Source: Clostridia bacterium
Lineage (GTDB): Bacteria > Bacillota > Clostridia > Oscillospirales > Ruminococcaceae
Length of the DNA: 64,000 bases
Reading direction: 5' to 3'
Assembly (NCBI GenBank): GCA_009929695.1
Contig: RZZW01000005.1
Span: 31,805-95,804 of the forward strand
Positions 26,761 through 35,022 of this stretch are shown piece after piece. The position numbers and the translations under genes are program-made. Below the pieces are notes generated by a model. The model was not told the DNA's origin and ran no database searches. It saw only the letters and a list, made by a program, of their open reading frames with translations. The first letter of the stretch is position 1; each line of letters begins with the position of its first letter.

Positions 26761-26832
26761 GTATTCACTCCTTACACGCGCCCGCTTTGCGCCAAGCACA
26801 TAGGCACCACCTCCCTAAAAATAGACGCGAAA

Positions 26833-26863
26833 AAAAGCACGCTGCGCTCGGCAACGTGCTTTT
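26833..26863 (-). terminator. Terminator between the LSm-like gene and the terminase gene
   Basis: AAAAGCACG (26833-26841) and CGTGCTTTT (26855-26863) pair, and the minus strand continues into a run of T (complement of 26830-26836). It separates the terminase from the upstream phage genes. Confidence 0.75.
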
Positions 26864-26869
26864 GTGTGT

Positions 26870-27076
26870 TTATTGTAACTGTTCTATATTTTGTATCTCG
26901 CTTGGTTTGAGACAAATAACCTTTCCGTCTGATGTTTCGATGTTTATTTCATCTTCTTTTGCATTATCCATTTCTTCGGCGTCGTCAATTGATAATACAT
27001 TGCCGGTGTATATATTTCCGGACGTGCTGACAATACGTATATTTTCAGCGTCCGCATATTTCCATATATTTATCAC
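26870..27076 (-). CDS. Small LSm-like protein after the MuF-toxin gene, candidate immunity protein
   Basis: The 68-residue acidic protein has alternating strands (NIRIVSTSGNIYTGNVLSI, INIETSDGKVICLKPSEI) that resemble a small Sm-like barrel. It overlaps the MuF gene by 4 bases (ATGA) and is followed at once by a terminator. Small proteins of this type often follow toxin-ended phage head genes; a role as immunity protein is inferred from position alone. Confidence 0.5.
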   Translation of the reverse strand: MINIWKYADAENIRIVSTSGNIYTGNVLSIDDAEEMDNAKEDEINIETSDGKVICLKPSEIQNIEQLQ

Positions 27077-28221
27077 TTTAAAAACTCCTTTACCGGTACC
27101 ATATGACAGTTGTTTTTGCCGTACTGAATTTGAAAACGTTTAGTGTCAATCCACTTGCCATCTGCCGTGCAGTATTGCCCGATGACTTTAGGCGCTGTCG
27201 CAAATTCTTTATTTGAAACACTCGCACTATCGGTTATGTACGGCGTTCCTTTGCCAGCGTATTTGCTGATGAGCTGTTGCGCTTCATCTTCGCTGATAGT
27301 CAAACGGCTTTGCGTAGTTTGACCTTTTGCAAGTCGGCTTTTTTGATATTGCTCAAATTGCGGCGTGTCAAATACGTGTTTTAAATATTGTTGGTGTGAT
27401 TGCCCTAGCTTATGTTCACCTTTGTTTATGCGCGTTTGAATTGCGTTTTTAAACCGGTCGGGTTCCAATGCTTTTCTTGCTTCAATTTTATCACGCTCTT
27501 CGGGTGTTGTCCACTTCTTTGTCCACACATTTTGGCGTAAACCCGCGCCAAAAGTTCCAGGGTCGTATTCAACCAAGCAACGGCAATTATTATGCCTCAC
27601 ATAAACATCATGTGGCACGTCGCGTGGATAAGTGTATTCTCCTTCAAGTTTTGAACAAAACTCACAGCATTTACGCTCAGCTTTTCTTATTATTTTTGGG
27701 CGTAAGCCTACCGTGCTTTGAAATTCGGCGTTACGCTTTAAAGTCTCATCAACAATTGTCTGAGAAAATGTTTTTATTGGTGTATAGAGCACCCACGCTA
27801 CATCATCATATGTTGGTGCGCTTGACACTTTGTTTAAAATGCCTTGCACGCGGTCTGTGTCAAGCGGCGCTGTTTGAGCCTTTAATCCGACACCCGCGGC
27901 GGTGTTAAGCGCCTGCTGCACCTGCACGGCGGCGTCTGATACTAGCGCGTGGTCGTCGCCGAGCAGGGGGGCAATAACCTTTTCCGCGATGTTGTAATAC
28001 ATTTTACCGTCAGGCAGCACCGCAGATGACAGATTAGTGCCGAACGCGTCAGCTAAAGCTGTGCCTATTTCATACGCATAATCTCCCGCGTGCTTATATG
28101 TCGCTTTGCCCGCTTTGATTTGCTTTAACAGCTCGGCGACAAGTGAGCTGTTGTCTATATTTTTTTGAAAATCAGCGCGTATCTTTTCGAGCAACTCGGG
28201 CGCGATATCCTCCATAACCAC
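27073..28221 (-). CDS. MuF-type phage minor head protein with C-terminal toxin-like (Ntox50-like) domain
   Basis: Residues about 1-250 form the head-morphogenesis part, with the zinc-like motif CCEFCSKLEGEYTYP and, after it, HNNCRCLVEYDP. Residues about 270-382 differ and match the pattern of polymorphic toxin type 50: HKLGQSHQQYL near the start, KYAGKGTPY, a central NKEFATAPKVIGQY, and a final RFQIQYGKNNCHMVPVK. Head proteins with such tails are thought to be delivered with phage DNA. The family call is made from motif pattern without a search. Total length is 382. Confidence 0.68.
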   Translation of the reverse strand: MVMEDIAPELLEKIRADFQKNIDNSSLVAELLKQIKAGKATYKHAGDYAYEIGTALADAFGTNLSSAVLPDGKMYYNIAEKVIAPLLGDDHALVSDAAVQVQQALNTAAGVGLKAQTAPLDTDRVQGILNKVSSAPTYDDVAWVLYTPIKTFSQTIVDETLKRNAEFQSTVGLRPKIIRKAERKCCEFCSKLEGEYTYPRDVPHDVYVRHNNCRCLVEYDPGTFGAGLRQNVWTKKWTTPEERDKIEARKALEPDRFKNAIQTRINKGEHKLGQSHQQYLKHVFDTPQFEQYQKSRLAKGQTTQSRLTISEDEAQQLISKYAGKGTPYITDSASVSNKEFATAPKVIGQYCTADGKWIDTKRFQIQYGKNNCHMVPVKEFLK

Positions 28222-28223
28222 AA

Positions 28224-28442
28224 TTATCCGTCTGCGTCAATGCCTGTCAAATCGCGCAGATTATCCTTTCCAAAATAATTAGGCACAGCTTGATTAAGCT
28301 TTACAGCGCCGTCACCTATGCCGGAAAGCATGGCGGCGTCGGGTTCAAATACCGGCTCCCATGTTGCCTTTGTCAAATAAAGCTGATTACGTTTATATGA
28401 AAAATTGTCACGCAGACACGCGGCAAGATAGCCGGCGTTCAA
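28224..28442 (-). pseudogene. C-terminal fragment of a phage portal protein
   Basis: The 72-residue frame ends PNYFGKDNLRDLTGIDADG, the style of SPP1-type portal C-termini, and stops 2 bases before the MuF gene, where the portal should be. Upstream the frame reaches a TGA within about 12 codons, right at a junction with Abi-family sequence, so about 80% or more of the portal is missing. The first TTG of the frame is unlikely to be a real start. Confidence 0.65.
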
Positions 28443-28454
28443 AAAGCCGCAGCC

Positions 28455-28478
28455 AAACGTCTTTCGTCAGACGTTTTT
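28455..28478 (+). terminator. Hairpin at the phage/Abi junction
   Basis: AAACGTCT (28455-28462) and AGACGTTT (28469-28476) pair around TTCGTC and are followed by further T. It may be a terminator or a feature of the recombination junction. Confidence 0.5.
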
Positions 28479-28931
28479 GTTATACATCACCGAAATAAAA
28501 AAGGCGGGATATTTCCCATTTGAGCAGCGATAGAAGAAACAGATTTTGGAATGTTGTCTTCTTTTTATAAAAACATGTTGCCTGCGGATAAGGGTGCTAT
28601 CGCTAAAGAATTTTATGATGTACCCTATCTTTATCTCGAAACATATCTTCAATGTGCGAGCGTGGCGCGTAATATAGCGGCACACGGCGGGAGGTTTTAT
28701 AACAGAGTAAATCTTAGCCCCGCCGTTAAATTTCCAAAAGTCTTTGAAAACATTGTTAACAACAAGGCTTTTGCCTACATATGCGCTATTTATGTAACGC
28801 TTCCGGACGAGCATAAGCTCAATATAGTAAACGACTTAAAGAAAGTTTTCAACAAGCACACGTTCGCGCAGCCTTTACGACTAGGCTTTCCCAACGATTG
28901 GGAAGATGTGCTAATGCGGTTAGTTCAATAA
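28479..28931 (+). pseudogene. Abi-family (Abi_2/AbiD-F-like) protein remnant
   Basis: The open part from 28551 (126 residues) has the Abi_2 C-terminal HEPN-like motif, ARNIAAHGGRFYNR, and the preceding YLYLETYLQCAS. Read upstream in the same frame, HHRNKKGGIFPI-stop-AAIEETDFG fits the family's H..GxxPIW segment with the Trp codon changed to TGA at 28521-28523. Everything before about 28440 is phage. So the gene lacks its N-terminal half and also carries a nonsense codon. Abi_2 proteins act in phage abortive infection; this copy is not expected to work. Confidence 0.7.
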
Positions 28932-28935
28932 AAAA

Positions 28936-28963
28936 GCGCCCTCGTGCTACAAACACGAGAGCG
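28936..28963 (-). terminator. Hairpin with T-tract on the minus strand after the Abi remnant
   Basis: CTCGTG (28941-28946) and CACGAG (28954-28959) pair with further flanking matches. On the minus strand the stem runs into TTTTTTATT, so it would stop transcription towards the Abi remnant. Confidence 0.6.
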
Positions 28964-28979
28964 TCAATATAGAACAGTT

Positions 28980-29032
28980 TATCACCGAAGTGACAATCCG
29001 ACCAACAATAGGATTATACCACTTCTGTGATA
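28980..29032. repeat. Imperfect inverted repeat before the serine recombinase gene
   Basis: TATCACCGAAGTG (28980-28992) and CACTTCTGTGATA (29020-29032) are complementary at 12 of 13 positions, with a 27-base spacer. It ends 32 bases before the recombinase start. It may be an operator, or part of an attachment site. Confidence 0.6.
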
Positions 29033-29063
29033 GCTTGTCAAAGTGTATCATGGAGGTTTTTTT

Positions 29064-30515
29064 ATGCCTAAAAAGGCTGTTATTTATGCGCGGTTTTCAT
29101 CAGATAAGCAGACTGAGGAAAGTATCGAGGCGCAGACAAGGGCGTGCAGGGAGTATGCCGCTACGCACGATTTGCAAGTGATGGAGGTGTATGCCGATGA
29201 AGCGATTAGTGGTGCGGGCAGCAAGACGGCGAGCCGAATACAGTATCAAAGAATGTTGCGCTCCGCCGCTCAAGGTGAGTTTGAAACAATTCTAATTCAT
29301 AAATATGATAGGGTGGCGCGCAACTTAGGTGAGCACGTCAATCTTGAAGCTAAGCTAAAAAGCTATAATGTTGAGTTAGTTGCCATTGCGCAAAATTTCG
29401 GCAGCACCAGTGAAGCAAAAATCATGCGTGCTCTCGTGTGGTCTATGTCTGAATATTATATCGATAACCTAGCAGCCGAAACGCGAAAAGGTCTTAAAGA
29501 AATCGCACTTAAGGCATTGCACGCGGGAGGCTGTGCGCCGTTCGGGTATGACGTAATAAAGCAACAATATGTGGTCAACGATTTAGAAGCGCCGTTTGTG
29601 CGCAAAATATTTGCCGCTGCGCAGGCGTGTGAGGGGTTTTCCGCGGTGATTGCTGAAATGGAAATGTTAGGTATAAAGGGAAAACGCGGCAAGCCAATTA
29701 AATACACACAGATTTACGAGATGTTGCGCAATGAAAAGTACACTGGAACATATGTGTACAGTTATACCGAGGAGAAGAAACGAGCAGAAAGACGCAGTAA
29801 GCCAAATGCGATACGCATAGAAAATGCTATTCCTGCCATCATTACAAAAGAACAATTTGACGAGGTGCAACAAATTATGAATACGAGAAAACACAGGGGA
29901 AATAAAGGCGATTATTTGTGCCGCGGGCTTGTGTACTGCTCTTGCGGCGAAAAAATGCACGGCATGACATCTAAGCGCAAAGGGAATGAATATCGTTACT
30001 TCCATTGCTCTAAAAGCTGCGGGGCTCCTGTAGTGCGGGTAGAGGATATAGACGCTGCGGTATGCGCGTATCTGCACACATTGCTTTCGCCCGAGAATCA
30101 GAGCAAGATTGCCGCCGCGCTAAAGGCGTACCAAACTGACAGCGGCGAGGCAATAAAAGAGTTTAGCAAATCTATAAAACGCCGTACAGCGGAAAAACAG
30201 AGGCAATATGATGCCCTTATGCAAAACCTTACAAGTGCCGCACTGCCTTCATCTGTGGTGCAAGACATCGGCGCGCAGTTAGAAGCGCTCAAAGCAGAGA
30301 TATCCGCACTGCAACAGTCGCAGCCCGAAAAAGATTTTACTGTTGATAGTATAAATGCATGGCTAGATAACCTGCGTGCCAACCCCGACGCAAAAGCGGT
30401 AAAGCTGTTAGTTTCAAGGATAGACGTAAAGTATGATGAAGAAACACAAAAAACCGCCTTCAACATACAGAGTACATTGAAAGCGGTTCTTTGTAAACAT
30501 GGCGAGTGCGAGTAA
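29064..30515 (+). CDS. Large serine recombinase (site-specific integrase)
   Basis: The 483-residue protein has a resolvase domain (catalytic Ser in YARFSSDKQ, residues about 7-15; DRVARNLGEH for the Arg motif), a recombinase domain (about 160-260, FGYDVIKQQY onwards), a zinc ribbon (CSCGEKMHG and FHCSKSC) and a C-terminal coiled coil. Such enzymes integrate and excise phages or mobile elements. The ATG at 29064 follows ATGGAGG; it is next to the prophage remnant and may have been its integrase. Confidence 0.92.
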   Translation: MPKKAVIYARFSSDKQTEESIEAQTRACREYAATHDLQVMEVYADEAISGAGSKTASRIQYQRMLRSAAQGEFETILIHKYDRVARNLGEHVNLEAKLKSYNVELVAIAQNFGSTSEAKIMRALVWSMSEYYIDNLAAETRKGLKEIALKALHAGGCAPFGYDVIKQQYVVNDLEAPFVRKIFAAAQACEGFSAVIAEMEMLGIKGKRGKPIKYTQIYEMLRNEKYTGTYVYSYTEEKKRAERRSKPNAIRIENAIPAIITKEQFDEVQQIMNTRKHRGNKGDYLCRGLVYCSCGEKMHGMTSKRKGNEYRYFHCSKSCGAPVVRVEDIDAAVCAYLHTLLSPENQSKIAAALKAYQTDSGEAIKEFSKSIKRRTAEKQRQYDALMQNLTSAALPSSVVQDIGAQLEALKAEISALQQSQPEKDFTVDSINAWLDNLRANPDAKAVKLLVSRIDVKYDEETQKTAFNIQSTLKAVLCKHGECE

Positions 30516-30649
30516 TTAAGATATTTCGTGAAAGCCTTTATTTTCAAGTATTTCCGGGCATACATCCTCCGATTTGACCGTATCGGGGGTTCTTTATGTT
30601 TTTAGGGCAATTTTTAATCCAAGCAAAAAAGATATTTGCTCAATTCCGT

Positions 30650-31399
30650 TTATCTTTGAGCCTGCTTGTACTTCCGTTCCAGCAGATTCATGGATTGCTT
30701 TGTCGGCTCAAGCCCGTGCTCATATGCGTCAGCGTAGATGCGAGGCACTTTCTTCAAGCGGAAGTTCATATCGGCAATGTCAAAAGAAATCAAATCGAGA
30801 GCGTCCATCCCAAGCCATTCGGAGTATTCCTTATATTTGGAGCCCTTCTTTTTGGCAAAGGCTTTTGCGATATCTTCAAGTCCGCTGGTTCCTCCGCAGT
30901 CCTCAATGATCCCGTACCCTTCGCCGGCAAGAACACGCGGCAGTTCCTTTCCCGGCAAATCCTTATCCTCCATGATCTGCTCCAAAACCAGTTTGACTTC
31001 CCAGCCATCTCCGTAATCGTAGGAAAGGGACAACTCGTCGCCAACATGATAGATGACACGAGGAAGATTTTCGGCTGCCGCATTTTCGGCGCTTTCATCC
31101 TCGAAATCTTCCGTCATTTCGTTTTGAACTTCATAGCGAACGACTTCATCCTTGTCCCAAATGCCAATGAGTTTGTTGAGCTCGTCTTCGGTAAGCCGCT
31201 GCTTCATTCGCCTGTAATGGTTTGCGCCAAATGGCACCTCAAAGCAGAACAAATGGCTTGCTTTCATTTCAAACATAGTCATGACGATATACCCCAGACG
31301 GGCAATCGTTATGTTGTTCATAACTTGGAATCGCCGCCAGATTTTCGGTTCATAATCATCAAGCTCAGCATAGAATTGATAGATTGGGTGAGAAGCCAT
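30650..31399 (-). CDS. Plasmid pRiA4b ORF-3-like (IS1096 TnpR-passenger) family protein
   Basis: The 249-residue protein has an N-terminal YQFYAELDDYEPKIWRRFQV segment and the family hallmark SYDYGDGWEVKLVLEQI near residue 125. The family is common on plasmids and conjugative elements; no reaction is known. It lies 17 bases downstream of the zincin-like gene on the same strand. The C-terminal 60 residues are charged and helical. Confidence 0.8.
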   Translation of the reverse strand: MASHPIYQFYAELDDYEPKIWRRFQVMNNITIARLGYIVMTMFEMKASHLFCFEVPFGANHYRRMKQRLTEDELNKLIGIWDKDEVVRYEVQNEMTEDFEDESAENAAAENLPRVIYHVGDELSLSYDYGDGWEVKLVLEQIMEDKDLPGKELPRVLAGEGYGIIEDCGGTSGLEDIAKAFAKKKGSKYKEYSEWLGMDALDLISFDIADMNFRLKKVPRIYADAYEHGLEPTKQSMNLLERKYKQAQR

Positions 31400-31416
31400 G
31401 GCAATCTCCTTTCAAA

Positions 31417-32226
31417 TCAAATAGACGCCATCATCATACCAGTCATTAAGAGAAGATACTGGCTGCCTAAATCCATGATGAAGTCAGGCGTAATTGTCCA
31501 GAAGTCACCACGCCGAAGGTTGCCCCACACTAAATGGAATATCGCATAAAACTGTTCTTTGGGAAAGAGCTGGCTTTTTCGAAGGATTTGCTCCGCTGCC
31601 TCCCAAGACTCTGCGGAAATGATTTCAATGCTGCTCATTACATGAGTTAAGAGAACCGATAAGCACAGTTTTGCGTTTGGATCGGTTGGAAACAATTCCT
31701 TCAAAATCTTCTTAATCTCTGGTTTAGATTCTCGAAGGTGATGTCCCTGATAAAAGGGATTTACTGTTGTCATTACCATGTCGGCGATGAACTCTCTCCA
31801 AATGGCATAGCCAGCGCACATTGTTCCGTTCTCAATCTTGTTCTCGGTTTCAACATCGCAGTATCTGGAATAAAAGAGTCCACCGGGTATTTCATTGTGC
31901 GAACAAAAAATGTGCGCTAATTCATGCAGAATTACGGCAATGAGGTATTCTTCTGGCATCTCAACATCAGACCGAAGCATGATGCCATCATGTTCATCAG
32001 AATAAAATGCATATCCGAGGAAGGATTCAAAATACCCATGATCTTCAACAGCTCGATCCTCCCACAATGGAAAGAACTCAGAGCAGAGCGCTTTGTAGAT
32101 GGATAGTCCTGTTTTCGGTGTGAAGCAACGAACAATAACACTGTCCATGGAGAACGATGTCCCCATCTCGTCATTGAACAATTCCATCGCATATTCTGTT
32201 GTGTCGAAAATGCGTTTTTCTGTCAT
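31417..32226 (-). CDS. Hypothetical protein with zincin-type HELAH motif
   Basis: The 269-residue protein is not recognised by family. HELAH at 101-105, with a Glu 40 residues later in AIWREFIAD (E145), fits a gluzincin-type metallopeptidase site of the ImmA/IrrE kind, but no DNA-binding domain is attached. There is no signal peptide, so it should act in the cytoplasm. It is upstream of, and probably co-transcribed with, the pRiA4b-like gene. Confidence 0.6.
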   Translation of the reverse strand: MTEKRIFDTTEYAMELFNDEMGTSFSMDSVIVRCFTPKTGLSIYKALCSEFFPLWEDRAVEDHGYFESFLGYAFYSDEHDGIMLRSDVEMPEEYLIAVILHELAHIFCSHNEIPGGLFYSRYCDVETENKIENGTMCAGYAIWREFIADMVMTTVNPFYQGHHLRESKPEIKKILKELFPTDPNAKLCLSVLLTHVMSSIEIISAESWEAAEQILRKSQLFPKEQFYAIFHLVWGNLRRGDFWTITPDFIMDLGSQYLLLMTGMMMASI

Positions 32227-32341
32227 CCTCAGCTTTTCCTATCTTGGGTAGCACTTTTTTCACGCTATCTCTACCCAATAACTTTAGCATATAGGCAAGG
32301 CTGGCGCAAGGCATCCACTTGAAACTTCGGAAAAAATTGAT

Positions 32342-32716
32342 TTAGTACAGCGTCCACCAGTAGTCGAAGAGGCGGCGGTAAAAATTGCCCTTCCGAGGAG
32401 TATATTTGCAACAGCGAATGCGGCGGCTGGTTTCTCGCTTGATCCATTTTTGGCAATTGCTATTCTTTGGGTATTTGATGTACTTGCCTGTGTGAAGCAG
32501 TGTGTCGCCATCGAAGCCCCAGTCAGTATAACCCGCATGGGGCACATAGTGCATGGTGACAATCCGCATCAGATGGTCGTTCTTTCTCACGGTTTGCTGC
32601 TGACGGTACAGGCGTCCGCCACGCCGCGATGGTTCGGAAGGAAGCTGCTCAAGCCTCCGTTGCTCGATCTGAAGCAAAACTTCGTTTAACTCTGTTTCTG
32701 TCATATACTTTCCCAT
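32342..32716 (-). CDS. Hypothetical basic protein of a mobile-element type
   Basis: The 124-residue protein has YTDWGFDGDTLLHTGKYIKYPKNSN followed by WIKRETSRRIR, a conserved-looking core I associate with mobile elements of Clostridia. Function is unknown. It overlaps the 3' end of the upstream 59-residue gene by 68 bases; a second ATG at 32704 would shorten this to 56. Confidence 0.55.
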   Translation of the reverse strand: MGKYMTETELNEVLLQIEQRRLEQLPSEPSRRGGRLYRQQQTVRKNDHLMRIVTMHYVPHAGYTDWGFDGDTLLHTGKYIKYPKNSNCQKWIKRETSRRIRCCKYTPRKGNFYRRLFDYWWTLY

Positions 32717-32828
32717 TTGGCACGGTGCGCGTCACAGGGCACAGTCCGTACCAGCTCCCGCGCTGCTTTGAGTGGTATTCTCTCTGCTCTTTTTTGTTCT
32801 GCTTGTGAAGCGGCACCATCTGTGTCAT
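32649..32828 (-). CDS. Small basic hypothetical protein
   Basis: The 59-residue product (MTQMVPLHKQNKK...) contains QRGSWYGLCPVTRTVPNGK, a pattern that looks conserved. The ATG at 32828 overlaps the TGA of the upstream gene as ATGA and follows AGAGGGTGA, which supports coupled translation. Function unknown. Confidence 0.5.
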   Translation of the reverse strand: MTQMVPLHKQNKKEQREYHSKQRGSWYGLCPVTRTVPNGKVYDRNRVKRSFASDRATEA

Positions 32829-33157
32829 GCACACTCACCCTCTTTCCTTGCCGTATCGATCATCTCCATAAACGCCCGGCACTGTGCGGGGTAGTCCACA
32901 TGGCCGCAAAGCATCATTTTGTTTGAAAGCTCATTCAGAGCGTCAAGAAACGCCCCCTCATCACGCTTGTGGATCCGACAGAAAATTGTTCGTAAATCAA
33001 AGCCATCCTTTTGGTATTCCTGAAGGAATTTTACCCGCACTTTGTGCTTGATGAAGAGCTGATCGGCCAGATAGTCGCTGGAGTCAAGAAACGCATAAAA
33101 CCTGTGGCAAAGAGAAAAGCGCTCCAAGCGCAGATAGTTTTTCAGTTCGGTTGGCAT
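32825..33157 (-). CDS. Hypothetical protein, 110 residues
   Basis: The product is helical and charged, with RFYAFLDSSDYLADQLFIKHKVRVKFLQEYQ in the middle. No family recognised. The ATG at 33157 is chosen because GAAGGAGG lies just upstream; the frame extends further but overlaps the XRE gene region. It is divergent from that XRE gene, which may control it. Confidence 0.6.
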   Translation of the reverse strand: MPTELKNYLRLERFSLCHRFYAFLDSSDYLADQLFIKHKVRVKFLQEYQKDGFDLRTIFCRIHKRDEGAFLDALNELSNKMMLCGHVDYPAQCRAFMEMIDTARKEGECA

Positions 33158-33271
33158 CTTGTCCTCCTTCAACATTTCTGTTACAGAATTGGATTTGGTA
33201 TTGATTTTTCTGGCGCTTTCGGTTATTCTGAAATACTCCCTTTGGGGAAATAAACATTGGAGGCGAAAGCT

Positions 33272-33637
33272 ATGCAGCAGAACTTTTTCCCGGTCATCGA
33301 TCCCGTAGCGACTGGGGCAAACATTGTGCGACTCCGGCAGGAGCGCGGCCTGTCTGTTCGGGATCTGCAGGCATTCTTTGGCTTTGAGGAGCCGCAAGCC
33401 ATATACAAGTGGCAGCGGGGTCAGAGCCTTCCGTCCGTTGATAACCTGTACGCTCTTGGTTCCTTGCTTGAAGTACCGATGGATGAGATCCTGATTTCAG
33501 CAAGGCCACAACTGAACATGATAGTTCTTGAGCAGCAGGCTGAAGCCTGCTGCTCAGCTCTTTCTATGAACCGGCTGTTTTGGATACGGCAGAAGTCCGA
33601 AATTGCATCGACCATTTTGTCGAGCTTCTGCGCGTGA
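33272..33637 (+). CDS. XRE-family helix-turn-helix protein
   Basis: The 121-residue protein has an HTH in residues about 15-70 (VRLRQERGLSVRDLQAFFGFEEPQAIYKWQRG). The start at 33272 follows TTGGAGGCG. The C-terminal 35 residues are Cys- and Met-rich and run over a strong hairpin at 33530-33555, so the true end may have been altered. It is divergent from the minus-strand block and may regulate it. Confidence 0.75.
   Translation: MQQNFFPVIDPVATGANIVRLRQERGLSVRDLQAFFGFEEPQAIYKWQRGQSLPSVDNLYALGSLLEVPMDEILISARPQLNMIVLEQQAEACCSALSMNRLFWIRQKSEIASTILSSFCA
33530..33555. repeat. Near-perfect hairpin in the 3' part of the XRE gene
   Basis: GAGCAGCAGGCT and AGCCTGCTGCTC are perfect 12-base complements with only two bases between them. 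It may be a terminator-type stem overlapping the gene. A frame on the plus strand, open from about 33545 to 33749, follows it without a start codon. Confidence 0.6.
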
Positions 33638-33981
33638 ATGGAGCGTCCGAAGACACTATTCAATCGACATCTGCTCGAAATGTAATAGCCCGAAGGCATC
33701 ATTTTTCAATAATGAGGGCTTTTCAGCCAAAATGGAGATGTATGTGTGATTAGGTAGTGAGGGCGGATAAGCGAGAAAGCGAAATAACGAGTGAGCGTTG
33801 TTTGATGTACGAAACCCTTGGTGTCTGAGCGTCATCCAACTGTTAGAATTAACAGTAGCTCTTTCTTGTTATTTGGAGCTTCCAGAGGAAGCGGTCGAAT
33901 GTGCAGCCTTATAGTTCATCTGCACCTGAACCGATCTCCGCGCTTTCTTATCCTGCCGCACCCAAAGCAGCCGGTTCTGTT
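33638..33981. other. Gap without a supported gene
   Basis: About 340 bases between the XRE gene and the next minus-strand gene. It holds a short palindrome CTGTTAGAATTAACAG (33840-33855) and an open plus-strand stretch to 33749 that lacks a start. I see no convincing coding sequence. Confidence 0.5.
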
Positions 33982-34012
33982 GCAGAGAAGCAGATTATTT
34001 CTGCTTCTCTGC
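33982..34012 (-). terminator. Hairpin over the stop codon of the 211-residue gene
   Basis: Arms of 13 bases (GCAGAGAAGCAGA and its complement) pair around a 5-base loop that contains the TAA stop of the minus-strand gene. No T-tract follows, so termination would not be of the standard intrinsic type. Confidence 0.55.
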
Positions 34013-34630
34013 GTAGGCGCTGAATACTTCTGCGAAGCTGTCGTTGACATCGAAGGACGGGACATACTCGACCTCCGCATTCACAAGGCAGCGATCCAGC
34101 TCGGCAGAGACGGCATCCGCTTTCTTGTTCATGTCAGTGAGATATTTGCGGATGACATTGCGGTCGAAATTGATGGTGGTGACTCGCTTGACGTCGCACT
34201 TATACGACACCTGATTGCCGTCGGTGTTGAAGCGGTAGCCTGTGCCGCCGTGGGGCACAAGAACCTCAGAGCTGCGCAGATCGGCCATATGCTTGAATGT
34301 GCCCGCAATGCTTTGCCGCTTGCTGTTGATGCTCACCTCACTGTCCATGTCGACGGGCAGCTTGTCCTTGGCCGCATGGATGCCAGACGCCAGAGACTCT
34401 CGCTGACCGAGCAACCAGAGCATGAAGCCGGCGACCTCAATGATTTGCTCAGCGTACTCGGTGCCGGGGATATCGACGGTGGTTTCGTTTTCGGCCTCGG
34501 CCATGACCTTTTTGCGAAGATATGTAGTCTCCACGCGGGTCACGTTGGAGTCCCTGCAAAGGATGCTCTGCGCTTCGTCCATCAGAGCCTGCAGCTTGTT
34601 CTGATAACGGAAGGCTTCTTTCAAATTCAT
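33995..34630 (-). CDS. Hypothetical protein, 211 residues
   Basis: The product begins MNLKEAFRYQNKLQALMDEAQ after an AGGAGTGAACGAT ribosome site and is largely helical with probable coiled coil at both ends. FDRNVIRKYLTDMNKKADAVSAELD is the most regular segment. It is not recognised, though the overall look is that of proteins carried on conjugative elements. Confidence 0.6.
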   Translation of the reverse strand: MNLKEAFRYQNKLQALMDEAQSILCRDSNVTRVETTYLRKKVMAEAENETTVDIPGTEYAEQIIEVAGFMLWLLGQRESLASGIHAAKDKLPVDMDSEVSINSKRQSIAGTFKHMADLRSSEVLVPHGGTGYRFNTDGNQVSYKCDVKRVTTINFDRNVIRKYLTDMNKKADAVSAELDRCLVNAEVEYVPSFDVNDSFAEVFSAYAEKQK

Positions 34631-34706
34631 ATCGTTCACTCCTGTCAATTCTAATTTCTGATCGTATTTTATCGCCGAATAAGGACATTGTCATTGAACT
34701 GCTGGT

Positions 34707-34988
34707 TTAATCCTCATCGTCATTTGTCATCCAGATGGCTCGATATAAGTGGACATACTCTCCGACAAGCTCTGGGTATTTATGATAAATGTGCTTGCAT
34801 ACCTTGCGGTACAGCTCTAAGAACCTGTCCTCATCACAAAAGTCGCACAGGCCATCCAAAACCGAGGTGATATCATTGATATCCGCTACTTCACCAGAAA
34901 GGACTTCGTCAACTGCAGGGCAGTATAGCATGTAGGCGTTATTGCGAAGTGCTTGAAGCTGCTCAATCAACTCGCCCAGATCATCCAT
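34707..34988 (-). CDS. Hypothetical acidic protein, 93 residues
   Basis: The product (MDDLGELIEQLQALRNNAYML...) is acidic and helical and ends WMTNDDED. The start is uncertain between ATG at 34988 and GTG at 35003. It follows the phosphoesterase gene by about 35 bases, so the two could be co-transcribed. No family recognised. Confidence 0.5.
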   Translation of the reverse strand: MDDLGELIEQLQALRNNAYMLYCPAVDEVLSGEVADINDITSVLDGLCDFCDEDRFLELYRKVCKHIYHKYPELVGEYVHLYRAIWMTNDDED

Positions 34989-35022
34989 TGTATTCGACAC
35001 CACAGTTCGCTTCCATTCCTTT

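Noticed and set aside
30596..31549. 317-codon plus-strand frame
   Set aside because: It is antisense to the pRiA4b ORF3-like gene, which has clear family motifs; no ribosome site or family pattern supports the plus-strand frame.
33545..33749. Open plus-strand stretch after the XRE hairpin
   Set aside because: No start codon with a ribosome site and no recognisable pattern; it could be a remnant but cannot be supported as a gene.
33818..34654. 278-codon plus-strand frame
   Set aside because: It is antisense to the 211-residue gene, which has a good ribosome site and a terminator-like stem at its end.
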